From Jatrophihabitans sp. (GTDB lineage Bacteria; Actinomycetota; Actinomycetes; Mycobacteriales; Jatrophihabitantaceae): DNA of 64,000 bases. Below, piece after piece: positions 33,701 to 42,262 of this stretch. The notes under the pieces were generated by a model. It worked only from the letters and a program-made list of their open reading frames with translations, ran no database searches and was not told the origin of the DNA. Location: contig DASVQQ010000039.1 in the NCBI GenBank assembly GCA_036389035.1, forward strand, positions 1-64,000. The letters run 5' to 3'. The first letter of the stretch is position 1; every line of letters begins with the position of its first letter. The position numbers were made by a program, and so were the translations under genes.

Positions 33701-34177
33701 TCAGGGCAGCTCGATCGTCTCGGCGCGTTCCAGCTCGGCGAAGGCCGCGTCCAGGTAGCCGGTCAGCGGGCTGCCGGCCGCGCCCAGCAGGTCAGCGGTC
33801 AGCAATGCCGCACCGTGGCTCAACGCCGCCGATCCGACAGCGGCAGATGCCTCGTCCGGATCGGCCAGGCCGAGCGCGCCGGTCAGCACCAGCACCAGGA
33901 CGCTCGGATCAGCCTGCGGGTACCAGGCCGCGGCTGACAGCAAGCAGCGTCGCAGGACGTCCTGGGCGTCAGCGCTGGACAGGCCGTCCGGATGCAGCTG
34001 CTCCAGCAGGCAGCGCAGCACCCAGGCCTGCACCAGGGCCAGCCGTTGCTGGTCCTGGATGTCCAGCCGACCGGCCGCCAGGGCGAACCGGTCGGCGTCG
34101 CGGCTGAGCGCGGCCTCCACGGCCTCGCTGACCGCGCGGCGAAGCCCGGTGACCGTGGAGGTGGCTGGCCGGCGCAT
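33701..34177 (-). CDS. Hypothetical helical protein
   Basis: A 158-aa, mostly helical, Ala/Leu-rich soluble protein from the ATG at 34177 (AGGAG about 10 nt upstream). It begins MRRPATSTVTGLRRAVSEAV, contains one central Cys pair region (WVLRCLLEQLHPDG and LRRCLLSAAAWYP) and ends in an acidic helix. I do not recognise the family; a longer frame to 34267 crosses tandem repeats and looks non-coding. It sits between the GT4/membrane pair and the PIG-L gene in the polysaccharide-like region, but nothing ties it to that pathway. Confidence 0.6.
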   Translation of the reverse strand: MRRPATSTVTGLRRAVSEAVEAALSRDADRFALAAGRLDIQDQQRLALVQAWVLRCLLEQLHPDGLSSADAQDVLRRCLLSAAAWYPQADPSVLVLVLTGALGLADPDEASAAVGSAALSHGAALLTADLLGAAGSPLTGYLDAAFAELERAETIELP

Positions 34178-34242
34178 GTCGTGCGGCTCCTCGGGATGGT
34201 TGCGGTGGCAGGGCGAGCGGATCGAGGGTAACGCCGCGAGGA

Positions 34243-34322
34243 ACCGGGCACGCCAAGTACCGGGCACGCCAAGTACCGGGCACGCTCAGTACCGGGCCCG
34301 CCGACTACCGGGCACGCCGCGG
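34243..34322. repeat. Five 16-bp tandem repeats
   Basis: Five copies of an accgggcacgccaagt-type unit, the last two diverged, lie in the gap between the divergent genes at 34177 and 34359. The A/T-poor array stops about 25 bp before the TAGGAT promoter of the PIG-L gene. Confidence 0.9.
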
Positions 34323-34346
34323 CACGAAAGCGTGATCACCGGATCC

Positions 34347-34352
34347 TAGGAT
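34347..34352 (+). promoter_or_regulatory. -10 box TAGGAT of the PIG-L gene
   Basis: TAGGAT ends 6 nt before the ATG at 34359 with no Shine-Dalgarno between; predicted leaderless start of a two-gene operon. Confidence 0.6.
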
Positions 34353-34358
34353 CGGCGC

Positions 34359-35081
34359 ATGCTGAGTCCTGCCGAGATCAGCCGGGTGCTGTGCGTGGCA
34401 GCGCACCCGGACGACATCGACTACGGGGCGGCCGGCACGGTCGCGGGCCTGGCCGGTCGCGGCGTCGCAGTCAGCTATTGCGTGATCACCGACGGCCAGG
34501 CGGGCGAGGCGGCCGGCGCCCCGCGCGAGAAGGTGGCGGCGCTGCGCCAGCGGGAGCAGCGGCTGGCCGCGCACCTGGTCGGGGTCAGCGACCTCACCTT
34601 TCTGAGCTATCCGGACGGCGCCCTGACGCCGGGCCTCGAGTTGCGCCGCGAGCTGGCCGGACAGATCCGCCGGCTCCGTCCCCACGTGGTGATCAGTCAC
34701 TCGCCGCGCCGCGACCTGGACCGGCTGATCATGTCCCACCCCGACCACCTCGCTGCCGGCGAGGCCACCCTGTGCGCGGTCTATCCCGACGCCCGCAACG
34801 GACACGCCCACCCCGAACTGGCCGAGCGCGGCCTGCGGCCGTGGACGGTGTCCGAGGTCTGGCTGGTGGGCGACCCCGATCCGAACCTGTTCATCGACGT
34901 CACCGACGACTATCCGGCGAAGCTGGCCGCGATCAGGGCACACGCCTCACAGCACGATCCGGCGCGTCCGGCCGAGCTGCTCGATCAGATGATGCGGGGG
35001 ATGCTCGGCGCCCAGGCCCGCGCTGCCGGGTACGCGGCGGGCCGGCTGGCCGAAGCGTTCCGGCGGGTGGCCAGCGGATGA
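34359..35081 (+). CDS. PIG-L/LmbE-family zinc deacetylase
   Basis: PIG-L family N-deacetylase of 240 aa, relative of MshB, Mca and other sugar or thiol-conjugate hydrolases. The zinc and catalytic motif AAHPDDIDYGAAGT (residues 13-26) carries the His-Pro-Asp-Asp core; the third metal ligand His is in MSHPDHLAAGE (about 128-138). The protein length suits the small-sugar deacetylase group rather than full MshB. The following methyltransferase starts within its stop (ATGA), so the two probably act on the same molecule, perhaps an N-acetylated sugar. Confidence 0.92.
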   Translation: MLSPAEISRVLCVAAHPDDIDYGAAGTVAGLAGRGVAVSYCVITDGQAGEAAGAPREKVAALRQREQRLAAHLVGVSDLTFLSYPDGALTPGLELRRELAGQIRRLRPHVVISHSPRRDLDRLIMSHPDHLAAGEATLCAVYPDARNGHAHPELAERGLRPWTVSEVWLVGDPDPNLFIDVTDDYPAKLAAIRAHASQHDPARPAELLDQMMRGMLGAQARAAGYAAGRLAEAFRRVASG

Positions 35082-35773
35082 CGCTCGAGCACGGCCAGGC
35101 CGGGCCGCGAACCGACTGGAACGCCTGGCACGACGACTACGCCGACCCGGGTTCGGCGCTGTCGGCCCGGCTGGTCGTGGTCCGGTCCGAGATCCGTCGC
35201 GCGCTTGCCGACCACGCTGCCAGCCAGACCGACCACGCTGCCAGCCAGAGCCAACCGGTGACGGTGCTCAGCGCCTGCGCGGGCGATGGCCGCGACATCC
35301 TCGGCGTGCTGGCCGAGCAGGACGAGCGGCTGCCAGGTCGGGTCGAGGTCACCCTGCTGGAGACCGATCGCCGGAACCTAGACCGGGCCGAGCGGTTCTG
35401 CCGCGACACCGGCCTGACCGGGGTGCGGTTGCTGGACCGCGACGCGGGCCTGTCCAACTCCTACCTCGACGCCGCGCCGGCTGACCTGGTGCTGTTCTGC
35501 GGGGTGTTCGGCAACCTCACCGACGCCGATGTGCGCCGGTCGATCGAGTCCCTGCCAGCCCTGTGCCGGCCCGGCGCGACGCTGATCTGGACCCGGTCCC
35601 GCCGCGCGCCGGACCTGACTCCGTCCATCCGGGAATGGCTGACCGCCGCCGGTTTTGCCGAGCTGTCCTTCACCGCGCCACCGGGCGTGCAGGGCTCGGT
35701 CGGGGCGAACCGCTTCGACGGAGAACCCGCGGCGGTACCACCGAATCAGCGGCTGTTCAGCTTCGTCCGCTGA
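35078..35773 (+). CDS. Class I SAM methyltransferase coupled to the PIG-L gene
   Basis: Methyltransferase-like protein of 231 aa. It starts MTLEHGQAGPRTDWNAWHDD; motif I is VLSACAGDGRDILGVL (about residues 65-80), then VTLLETDRRNLDRAERF and DLVLFCGVFGNLTD (about 130-143), which together give the SAM fold with an ACAGDGRD loop in place of the usual ELGCGTG. A 21-bp in-frame duplication (35210-35251) encodes DHAASQT DHAASQS before motif I, in a surface loop. The ATG overlaps the PIG-L stop by four bases. The acceptor is unknown. An in-frame reading upstream within the PIG-L gene is a shadow and was not used. Confidence 0.85.
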   Translation: MTLEHGQAGPRTDWNAWHDDYADPGSALSARLVVVRSEIRRALADHAASQTDHAASQSQPVTVLSACAGDGRDILGVLAEQDERLPGRVEVTLLETDRRNLDRAERFCRDTGLTGVRLLDRDAGLSNSYLDAAPADLVLFCGVFGNLTDADVRRSIESLPALCRPGATLIWTRSRRAPDLTPSIREWLTAAGFAELSFTAPPGVQGSVGANRFDGEPAAVPPNQRLFSFVR

Positions 35774-35824
35774 GGCGTTGACGCCGGGGCAGAGCGGACA
35801 TACGTTTCGGGTCCGCCAGCCGGT

Positions 35825-35862
35825 CGGCTGACTCGCTCTGCTAACCGGCTGACTCGCTCTGC
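35825..35862. repeat. 17-bp duplication between convergent genes
   Basis: cggctgactcgctctgc occurs at 35825-35841 and 35846-35862, separated by taac, in the 133-bp gap between the methyltransferase stop and the GH57 stop. No hairpin with a U-tract is evident. Confidence 0.85.
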
Positions 35863-35906
35863 CAGCCCAGTTGGCAGGCCCCGCCCCTAGCCGATTGCTG
35901 ACCGCT

Positions 35907-37403
35907 CTAGCAGGTGCGGGCGTCCAGCCGGCCGAACGGGCCGTCCACGGCGCGCAGTTCGGCAGCCAGCCGCTCGGCGCCGACGCCCGATTCGATCGCG
36001 TCCGCCAGCGCGGTGAACTTCTCGGCGTGCCGGCGGGCGCGCTCGCGGGCGTAGTCGGCGGCCGAGTTCCGGCTGACCATGAAGGCCCAGTCGCTGGAAC
36101 TGAGCAGGAACGCCTCGCGCACCAGCTGATCAGCCGCCGGGTCGCGCCCGCTTCCCTCCGGCCGGTTGTCCAGCAGCGAGAACAACCGTTTCTGCATATG
36201 GGCAATCTCGTCGTTGAGCTCGGCCACCACATCGTTGTCCCAGACCCGCCAGTCCTTGCCGGCGCCCCACGACGAGCTCGGCAGGTCGATCCGGTCGGCG
36301 ACCAGGCCGGCTGAGCATGCCCCGCGCAACGTGCTCAAGCGGACCCCGGCCTGCGGTAGCAACCGCAGCACCGCGTCCAGGAATTCGGGTCCCTCATACC
36401 ACCAGTGCCCGAACAGCTCGGTGTCGAAGGCGGCCACCACCAGCGCCTCGCGGCCGTGCCGGTCACGCAGTTCGGTGAGCCGGCGCACCACCGCCGCGAC
36501 GAAGTCCTGGGCGTCGCGCAACACCGCCGCCGAGGCCAGCCGCCGATCCCAGGGCTGCTTGGCCTCGGTCGGCACCGACCCGCCGGTGACCCTGGCCGGC
36601 CGGAAACCCGAGGCGTGGTCGAAGGTGTGGAAGTCCCGGTAGCTGCCGCCGCCGGGGTAGCCGGTCCGCGATGACCAGATCCGGTAGGAGATGTCGAGGT
36701 CACGGGCGAAGGCCAGCACGCCCGAATCGCCCACCGGGCGCGCGAAGCCGGTGTCGCCGTGCATCGCCGGGCCGTCCACCAGAAAGTGCGACACCCCGTG
36801 CGCGGCGTAGAAATCCTCCATGCCGGGGGCGTAACCGCACTCCGGCGCCCAGATGCCGGCCGGCCGGCTGCCGAACCGAAGCTGGGCGTCGGCCAGCCCG
36901 GTGCTCAGCTGCGCCGCTGCGAATCGCTCGGTCAGCAAAGGCTGGAACGGATGGGTGGCAGGCCCCGACAGCAGCTCGACGACGCCGGAGTCGACCAGTG
37001 GCCGCAGCACCGTCGAGAGCCCGCCGGTCAGCCACCGGCGCTGTAGGTCCTCCAGGCAGGCCACCGCCTCACGGCGCTCATGGTCTGCGAGCGCGGCGAG
37101 GTCCGGCGAGCCCGGCCGCGCGCTCAGCTCCTCGGCGCGCAGCTGCCAGCGCCCGGCCCACGAATGGATCTCGGACAGGCAGTACGGATCATCGAGCATG
37201 GCGGCCACCACCGGCGTCACCCCGAGCGTGGCCACCTCGCGATAGCCATGTTCGGCCAGGGTTTCCAGCACCCGCAGCACTCGCCGCCAGGAGCCGGTGA
37301 ACGCCTGGTGCAGCCACTCCTCACCGACCGGCCAGGTGCCGTTGTGCGCCACCCACGGCAGATGGGTATGCAGCACCAGGCTGAACCTGCCGAGCTGTTT
37401 CAT
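35907..37403 (-). CDS. GH57 family 1,4-alpha-glucan branching-type enzyme (Rv3031-like)
   Basis: Glycoside hydrolase family 57 protein of 498 aa with the C-terminal DUF1957 helical domain. Start FSLVLHTHLPWVAHNG (about residues 7-22) contains the conserved His pair; the nucleophile Glu is in GIWAPECGYAPGMED (about 200) and the candidate acid/base Asp in AAFDTELFGHWWYEG (about 341). Related GH57 enzymes make alpha-1,6 branches, and mycobacterial Rv3031 is assigned to methylglucose lipopolysaccharide synthesis. The ATG at 37403 overlaps the stop of the upstream methyltransferase by four bases, so the pair is coupled. A cytoplasmic enzyme acting with the GT4 transferase at 31789 is the natural inference. 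Confidence 0.93.
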   Translation of the reverse strand: MKQLGRFSLVLHTHLPWVAHNGTWPVGEEWLHQAFTGSWRRVLRVLETLAEHGYREVATLGVTPVVAAMLDDPYCLSEIHSWAGRWQLRAEELSARPGSPDLAALADHERREAVACLEDLQRRWLTGGLSTVLRPLVDSGVVELLSGPATHPFQPLLTERFAAAQLSTGLADAQLRFGSRPAGIWAPECGYAPGMEDFYAAHGVSHFLVDGPAMHGDTGFARPVGDSGVLAFARDLDISYRIWSSRTGYPGGGSYRDFHTFDHASGFRPARVTGGSVPTEAKQPWDRRLASAAVLRDAQDFVAAVVRRLTELRDRHGREALVVAAFDTELFGHWWYEGPEFLDAVLRLLPQAGVRLSTLRGACSAGLVADRIDLPSSSWGAGKDWRVWDNDVVAELNDEIAHMQKRLFSLLDNRPEGSGRDPAADQLVREAFLLSSSDWAFMVSRNSAADYARERARRHAEKFTALADAIESGVGAERLAAELRAVDGPFGRLDARTC

Positions 37404-38227
37404 GCCCGCCTGGCCAGCAATATCAGGTCCAGGCACTCGTCCAGCGCCGTCAGGTCGTCCTGACCGCCCGGGCCGACCTGGAAGTCCGGGCCGACCTGGA
37501 AGTCCTGCCAGCCGATCGAGGCGACGTCGGCGGCCAGCCCGGCCGGCCACTGCTCGGGTGGCTCGGCCAGCTGCGCCGCGACGAAACCCCCGTTCGCGCT
37601 GTGACGGCTGTCCAGAGCGGCCAGCCGCGGGCCGGCGAACAGCCCGCGGACGGCGAGCACCGACCGGCCGCTGCCGGCTACCAGCCGGCACAGCTCGGCG
37701 GCGGTGAACTCGTGGGTGTGAAAGGGGTTCAGCGGCTTGTCGGTGGGGCCGGCGCCGGGGGAGAAGGTCAGCCGGTTGGGCGTGCTGAGCATCAGCAGAC
37801 CACCCGGCCGCAGCACCCGGGCGCACTCGGCCACGAACTGCGGGTGGTCCCAGACGTGCTCGATCACCTGCAGCGACACCACGGTGTCGAAGGAGGCATC
37901 GGCCACCGGTAGCGCGGCCAGGTTGGCACGGATCGCGGCCAGACCGGGGTAGCGCTGCACCAGGTGGGCCACGGCGAGCCCGTCGTAGTCCAGGGCCAGC
38001 ACCGCGGGCGCCCGTTCGGCCAGCAACGCCGAGCCGTAGCCCTCGCCGGCCCCGACCTCGAGCAGCCGCGGCCCCTGGACCTCCTCGCGCAGGTGCAGGT
38101 AAGCGGCCTGGTGGCGGCGGAACCAATAGTTCTCACTCGCGATCCCGGGCACGGTCCGCTCACCGGTCAGCGGCAGGCTGCCTGTCGGGATGGAGCTTGT
38201 CGCCTCGATCGCCGCGGTCCTTTGCAT
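37400..38227 (-). CDS. SAM-dependent methyltransferase (Rv3030-like)
   Basis: Class I methyltransferase of 275 aa. An N-terminal stretch PLTGERTVPGIASENYWFRR (about residues 19-38) is followed by motif I LLEVGAGEGYGSALLAER (about 56-73), VLALDYDG, VSLQVIEHVWD (about 117-127) and VLRPGGLLMLSTPNRLTFSP (about 138-157). The position directly before a GH57 gene and divergent from fixA is the same as mycobacterial Rv3030, a candidate polysaccharide methyltransferase. Near the C-terminus an exact 18-bp tandem duplication (37470-37505) doubles a GPDFQV hexapeptide. The ATG at 38227 has AGGAA further upstream. Confidence 0.9.
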   Translation of the reverse strand: MQRTAAIEATSSIPTGSLPLTGERTVPGIASENYWFRRHQAAYLHLREEVQGPRLLEVGAGEGYGSALLAERAPAVLALDYDGLAVAHLVQRYPGLAAIRANLAALPVADASFDTVVSLQVIEHVWDHPQFVAECARVLRPGGLLMLSTPNRLTFSPGAGPTDKPLNPFHTHEFTAAELCRLVAGSGRSVLAVRGLFAGPRLAALDSRHSANGGFVAAQLAEPPEQWPAGLAADVASIGWQDFQVGPDFQVGPGGQDDLTALDECLDLILLARRA

Positions 38228-38489
38228 CGTGATGGCCGTTCCTAGAAGTCAGAACTACGCCGGATGACCGTAGCGAGGAAGCGCCGCCACCCCATACCTG
38301 CGCATTGCTCAGTCATCAGTCACCAGCCGGCGATCAGATCGGAGGCGACGCATCGTGCCCGCCCGACAGTTCCACCGCCCGACAGCCGCGCTGCCGACAG
38401 CCGCGCTACCCGACAGCCGGCCGCGACGGCGGCTGCCAGGACCGTCCACTCAGCCGGCCTCAGTCGACCTCAGCCGGCTCAAACCGGCC

Positions 38490-38672
38490 TCAGACAGGCT
38501 CGGGCTCGCCGAACGGCACATTGCCCGGGTCATCCGGCCCCGGCATCGGCTCGGCCGGGGCCGGGGGCAGGGTCTCCGGAGTGTCCGGTGAGAGCTCTCC
38601 CGGGTCGTCCGGAACCGGCTCGTCCGGGTCGATCGGCGGGTAGTTGTCGGGGTCCGGTCCTGGCATAACCAT
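38490..38672 (-). CDS. Possible small acidic proline-rich protein
   Basis: A 60-aa frame, MVMPGPDPDNYPPIDPDEPV onward, made almost wholly of Pro, Asp, Glu and Gly. GGAAAG lies about 6 nt before the ATG at 38672. The composition is coherent and the frame ends cleanly, but no family is recognised and GC-rich DNA can produce such frames by chance. The flanking gaps are empty: 38228-38489 holds only short CAGCCG/CTCAGCCGG repeats, and 38673-38926 holds a small GGCGCC-loop-GGCGCC hairpin near 38748 and the etfB leader. Confidence 0.45.
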   Translation of the reverse strand: MVMPGPDPDNYPPIDPDEPVPDDPGELSPDTPETLPPAPAEPMPGPDDPGNVPFGEPEPV

Positions 38673-38926
38673 GTCTCTTTCCTACACCAGCCCCCGTTCC
38701 GGCGCACGGCTCGTCAGCGCCCGGGAGCCGTGTAGGACAATGGTGGGCGCCGCCTTCGGCGCCTGAGCCGCAGGTGACCGGAAACACGCCCATCGCCGCG
38801 ACGCCTCACCTGCTACTGACCGGTAACATCGAGGACATCGCAGCACGGTGTCGCGGCAGAAGCATCCGCGGCAGAAGCACCAGCGCTGACCTCGAACTCG
38901 AGAAGAGAAGGTAGGACGATCACCGG

Positions 38927-39706
38927 ATGAACATCGTTGTTCTGATGAAGCAGGTGCCCGACACCTACGCCGAGCGCAAGCTCAGCCCCACCGACAACAC
39001 CCTGGACCGCGAGGCCTCCGACGCCGTCATCAACGAGATCGACGAGTACGCGATCGAGGAGGGCCTGCGGCTCAAGGAGGCCCACGGTGGCGAGGTCACC
39101 ATCCTGACCATGGGCCCGGAGCGGGCCACCGAGTCGCTCCGCAAGGCGCTGTCGATGGGTGCGGACAAGGGCGTGCACGTGGTCGATCCCGCCCTGCACG
39201 GCTCCTGCGTCATCACCACCGCCAAGGTGCTGGCCAAGGCGCTGGGCACCCTGGAGTACGACCTGGTGATCGGCGGGTTCGAGGCCACCGACTCCCGGCT
39301 GTCGGTGCTGCCCGCGCTGGTCGCCGAGGCCACCGGGTTGCCGCAGCTGTCCGGCGCCCGCAAGGTCACCGTGGACGGCTCCAGCGTCACCGTCGAGCGG
39401 GTCACCGACGTCGGCTATGACGTGGTGCAGGCCAGCACCCCGGCCGTCCTCAGCGTGGTGGAGAAGATCAACGACCCGCGCTACCCGTCCTTCAAGGGCA
39501 TCATGGCCGCCAAGTCCAAGCCGGTCACCACCCTGACCCTGTCCGAGCTGGGGTTGGCCGAGAACGAGGTCGGCCTGGCCGCCGCGACCACCACGGTGGA
39601 GTCCTTCGAGCTCGCCCCGCCGCGCGCCGCCGGCGTCATCGTCAAGGACGACGGCAACGGTGGCGCCGCGATCGCGGAGTACCTGGCAAGCAAGAAGCTC
39701 ATCTGA
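38927..39706 (+). CDS. etfB: Electron transfer flavoprotein beta subunit
   Basis: ETF beta subunit (FixA), 259 aa, MNIVVLMKQVPDTYAERKL start. It binds AMP and, with EtfA and FAD, passes electrons from acyl-CoA dehydrogenases to the quinone pool. Landmarks: RLKEAHGGEVTILTMGPE (about residues 47-64), the ALSMGADKGVHV stretch and DLVIGGFEATDSRLSVLP (about 112-129). GAGAAGGTAGGACGATC lies upstream, with a plausible TAACAT -10 near 38824 giving a leader of about 90 nt. etfA follows after 66 bp. In M. tuberculosis the same pair is fixA/fixB next to Rv3030. Confidence 0.96.
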   Translation: MNIVVLMKQVPDTYAERKLSPTDNTLDREASDAVINEIDEYAIEEGLRLKEAHGGEVTILTMGPERATESLRKALSMGADKGVHVVDPALHGSCVITTAKVLAKALGTLEYDLVIGGFEATDSRLSVLPALVAEATGLPQLSGARKVTVDGSSVTVERVTDVGYDVVQASTPAVLSVVEKINDPRYPSFKGIMAAKSKPVTTLTLSELGLAENEVGLAAATTTVESFELAPPRAAGVIVKDDGNGGAAIAEYLASKKLI

Positions 39707-39772
39707 GCCTGCTGACCCAGACGACCGACCTACCGAGACTGACTCACCGAGACGACTGAGGACTCGATACCC

Positions 39773-40732
39773 ATGGCTGAAGTACTCGTACTGATCGATT
39801 CGGCGGACGGCAAGCTCAAGAAGTCCGCGCTCGAACTGCTCACCGCCGCCCGCTCGCTCGGTGAGCCGTCCGCCGTCGTGATCGACGCGCCGGGCACCGC
39901 GGCGGCGTTGCGCGATCAGCTCGCCGAATACGGCGCGGCCAAGGTCTATGCCGCCGAGAGCGATGAGGTCGCCGGCTACCTGGTGGCGCCCAAGGCCGAG
40001 GTCCTGGCCGACATCGCCAAGCAGGCCTCGCCGGCCGCCATCCTGGTCGCCTCCACCGCCGAGAACAAAGAAGTCGCCGCCCGGGCCGCCTTCAAGCTCG
40101 ACTCCGGATTCCTGGCCGACGCGGTCGAGGTGAACGCCGACGGCACGGCCAAGCAGTCCATCTTCGGCGGCGCCGTCACGGTCAGCTCGCGGGTCGCCCG
40201 CGGCATCCCGGTGATCAGCCTGCGCGCGAACTCGGTGCCGCCGCAGGCCTCCTCCGGCGCCGCGGAGCTGGTGAACATCGAGGTCGCGCTGTCCGAGGGG
40301 GCCAAGGCCGCCAAGGTGGTCGACCGGGTCGAGGAGGCCAAGGGCTCCCGGCCCTCGCTGCAGGACGCCTCCGTCATCGTCTCGGGCGGGCGTGGCGTCG
40401 GCTCGGGCGACAACTTCTCGGTGGTCGAAGGCGTCGCGGACTCGCTCGGCGCCGCGGTGGGCGCCTCGCGGGCAGCCACCGACGCCGGCTGGGTGCCGCA
40501 CCAGATGCAGGTCGGCCAGACCGGCGTCACGGTCTCGCCGCAGCTCTACGTGGCGCTCGGCATCTCAGGGGCCATCCAGCACCGCGCCGGCATGCAGACC
40601 TCGAAGACCATCGTCGCGGTCAACAAGGACGCCGAGGCCCCGATCTTCGAGCTTGCCGATTTCGGGGTGGTGGGCGACCTGTTCACGGTCGCCCCGCAGC
40701 TGGCCGAAGAGGTGAGCAAGCGCAAGGGATAG
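39773..40732 (+). CDS. etfA: Electron transfer flavoprotein alpha subunit
   Basis: ETF alpha subunit (FixB), 319 aa. The N-terminal domain starts AEVLVLIDSADGKLKKSALE; the FAD-binding C-terminal domain contains IVSGGRGVGSGDNFSVVEG (about residues 202-220), ASRAATDAGWVPHQMQVGQTG (partly, about 235-255) and ISGAIQHRAGMQTSKTIVAV (about 269-288), where the conserved SGA.QH binds flavin. It forms the heterodimer with EtfB from the gene 66 bp upstream. The ATG at 39773 follows GAGGAC about 9 nt earlier. Confidence 0.96.
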   Translation: MAEVLVLIDSADGKLKKSALELLTAARSLGEPSAVVIDAPGTAAALRDQLAEYGAAKVYAAESDEVAGYLVAPKAEVLADIAKQASPAAILVASTAENKEVAARAAFKLDSGFLADAVEVNADGTAKQSIFGGAVTVSSRVARGIPVISLRANSVPPQASSGAAELVNIEVALSEGAKAAKVVDRVEEAKGSRPSLQDASVIVSGGRGVGSGDNFSVVEGVADSLGAAVGASRAATDAGWVPHQMQVGQTGVTVSPQLYVALGISGAIQHRAGMQTSKTIVAVNKDAEAPIFELADFGVVGDLFTVAPQLAEEVSKRKG

Positions 40733-40747
40733 TGGCCGCCGGGCCGT

Positions 40748-40753
40748 TACACT
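40748..40753 (+). promoter_or_regulatory. -10 box TACACT of the MFS gene
   Basis: TACACT ends 7 nt before the GTG at 40761; no Shine-Dalgarno, predicted leaderless. Confidence 0.6.
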
Positions 40754-40760
40754 GGGCCCA

Positions 40761-42260
40761 GTGAGTGTGGCATCGAAGTCCGTCGAGCAACCCGGCTCCG
40801 GAAACGAGTCGATTTTCTCGCCCCGCTACCGGATCACCACGCTCGGCATCCTGATCCTGATGACGATCATCGCCTTCGAGGCGCTGGCCGTCGCGACCGC
40901 GCTGCCGACCGCCGCCCGCAGCCTGAACGGGTTGGCCTCCTACGGCTGGGCCTTCACCGGCTTTCTGGTGGCCAGCGTGGTCGGCATGGTGGTGTCCGGG
41001 ATGTACTCCGACATCCACGGCGCCCGCCGGCCGTTGCTGGTCGGCCTGGTGCTGTTCATCATCGGCCTGGTGATCGGCGGGGTGGCCGAGTCGATGTGGG
41101 TGCTGGTGGTCGCCCGGTTCGTGCAGGGCCTGTCGACGGGGCTGCTGATCACCGCCATGTACGTGGTGATGGGCGAGGTCTATGAGGACCAGGTCCGGCC
41201 CCGGATCTTCGCCGCGCTGGCCAGTGCCTGGGTCATCCCCGGACTGGTCGGCCCGGTGGTGGCCGGCTGGATCACCGAGCAGCTGTCCTGGCGGTGGGTG
41301 TTCAGCGGGCTGGCGCCGTTCGTGGCGCTCGGCGGCGTGCTGATGCTGCCGTCCCTGCGCCAGCTGCGCCGCTCCACCGGCCATGCCGGCCGGATGGACC
41401 GGCGCCGGATCGGCTACGCGCTGCTGACCGCCTTCGGCGTCGCCGGGGTGGCCAACCTCGGCGAGAACCTGAACTTGCTCGGCGCGGGCATCGCGGCCGT
41501 GGGACTGGTCGCGATGGTGGTCGGCCTGCGCCGGCTGCTGCCCGCCGGAACCCCCCGCTTCGCCCCCGGGGTGCCGGCCGCGGTCGCCTTCCGCGGGGTG
41601 CTGGCCGGGATGTTCGTCGGGATGGAGGTCATCCTCCCGTTGACCCTGTCGGTGCAACTGCACTACTCGCCGACCATGGCCGGCATGCCGTTGATGCTCT
41701 CGGCCCTCAGCTGGGCGACCGCGTCGGCGATCCAGGGCCGTCTCAAGCAGCCCAACCGGTCGGCGCTGGTCGCGCTCGGGCTGGTGCTGATGGCCATCGG
41801 CGGCGTGGGGATGGCGCTAGTGGCGATGCGGATAGTGCCCGGCGCCGTCGCCTTCGCGGTCTGGCCGTTCGCCGGCTTCGGCGCCGGTTTCGCGATCACC
41901 AGCGTCAGCGTGGTGATGCTGGAATGCACCACCGACGCCAAGCGGGGCTCGGACTCGGCGGCGCTGCAGCTGTCGGACTCCTCGGTCAGCGCCCTCTCCG
42001 CCGCCTTCGCCGGCGCCCTGATCGCCCTGGCGGTGCACGACCGGATCTCCTACGGCACCGGCTTCGCGGTGGTGTACCTGAGCATGGCCGCCCTGGGAAT
42101 GCTGGTGATCAGCCGGTCCTCCCGGCTGCGGGCCCCGACCGGCGGCCCGTTCGCGGCCGGCGGCGAGCTGGCCATCGGTGGCTGCCAACCGGCGGGCGGC
42201 GGCGGCCAACCGGTCACGGCATCGGTCGAGCAGAGCCGTCCCGGCTCAGTAAGCTCCTAG
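40761..42260 (+). CDS. MFS transporter (DHA2/drug-efflux-like)
   Basis: Major facilitator of 499 aa with about 12-14 membrane helices. It starts with a 25-residue hydrophilic N-terminus; the loop 2-3 motif region GMYSDIHGARRPLLVG (about residues 78-93) and the antiporter-like motif with ALASAWVIPGLVGPVVAGWI (about 152-171) place it with proton-driven drug-efflux carriers. The GTG at 40761 lies behind TACACT. The tail is Gly/Gln-rich. The iscS promoter and start lie at its 3' end, the stop being 2 nt before the iscS ATG. In M. tuberculosis this slot between fixB and iscS holds different genes, so the carrier is a lineage-specific replacement. Substrate unknown. Confidence 0.9.
   Translation: MSVASKSVEQPGSGNESIFSPRYRITTLGILILMTIIAFEALAVATALPTAARSLNGLASYGWAFTGFLVASVVGMVVSGMYSDIHGARRPLLVGLVLFIIGLVIGGVAESMWVLVVARFVQGLSTGLLITAMYVVMGEVYEDQVRPRIFAALASAWVIPGLVGPVVAGWITEQLSWRWVFSGLAPFVALGGVLMLPSLRQLRRSTGHAGRMDRRRIGYALLTAFGVAGVANLGENLNLLGAGIAAVGLVAMVVGLRRLLPAGTPRFAPGVPAAVAFRGVLAGMFVGMEVILPLTLSVQLHYSPTMAGMPLMLSALSWATASAIQGRLKQPNRSALVALGLVLMAIGGVGMALVAMRIVPGAVAFAVWPFAGFGAGFAITSVSVVMLECTTDAKRGSDSAALQLSDSSVSALSAAFAGALIALAVHDRISYGTGFAVVYLSMAALGMLVISRSSRLRAPTGGPFAAGGELAIGGCQPAGGGGQPVTASVEQSRPGSVSS
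42250..42255 (+). promoter_or_regulatory. -10 box TAAGCT of iscS, inside the MFS gene end
   Basis: TAAGCT ends 7 nt before the ATG at 42263 and overlaps the last MFS codons (the MFS stop TAG is 42258-42260). It predicts independent, leaderless iscS expression. Confidence 0.55.
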
Positions 42261-42262
42261 CG

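Noticed and set aside
34243..34322. Possible CRISPR array
   Set aside because: The units are directly adjacent with no unique spacers and are only 16 bp long. The same applies to the other tandem arrays in the window.
37404..38126. In-frame upstream extension of the GH57 gene by 241 codons
   Set aside because: It lies on top of the coupled methyltransferase gene in another frame and has a Gly/Arg/Pro shadow composition; the GH57 domain begins at the ATG at 37403.
41294..42262. Upstream extension of iscS through the MFS gene
   Set aside because: Shadow of the MFS coding sequence in another frame; the conserved IscS N-terminus begins exactly at the ATG at 42263.
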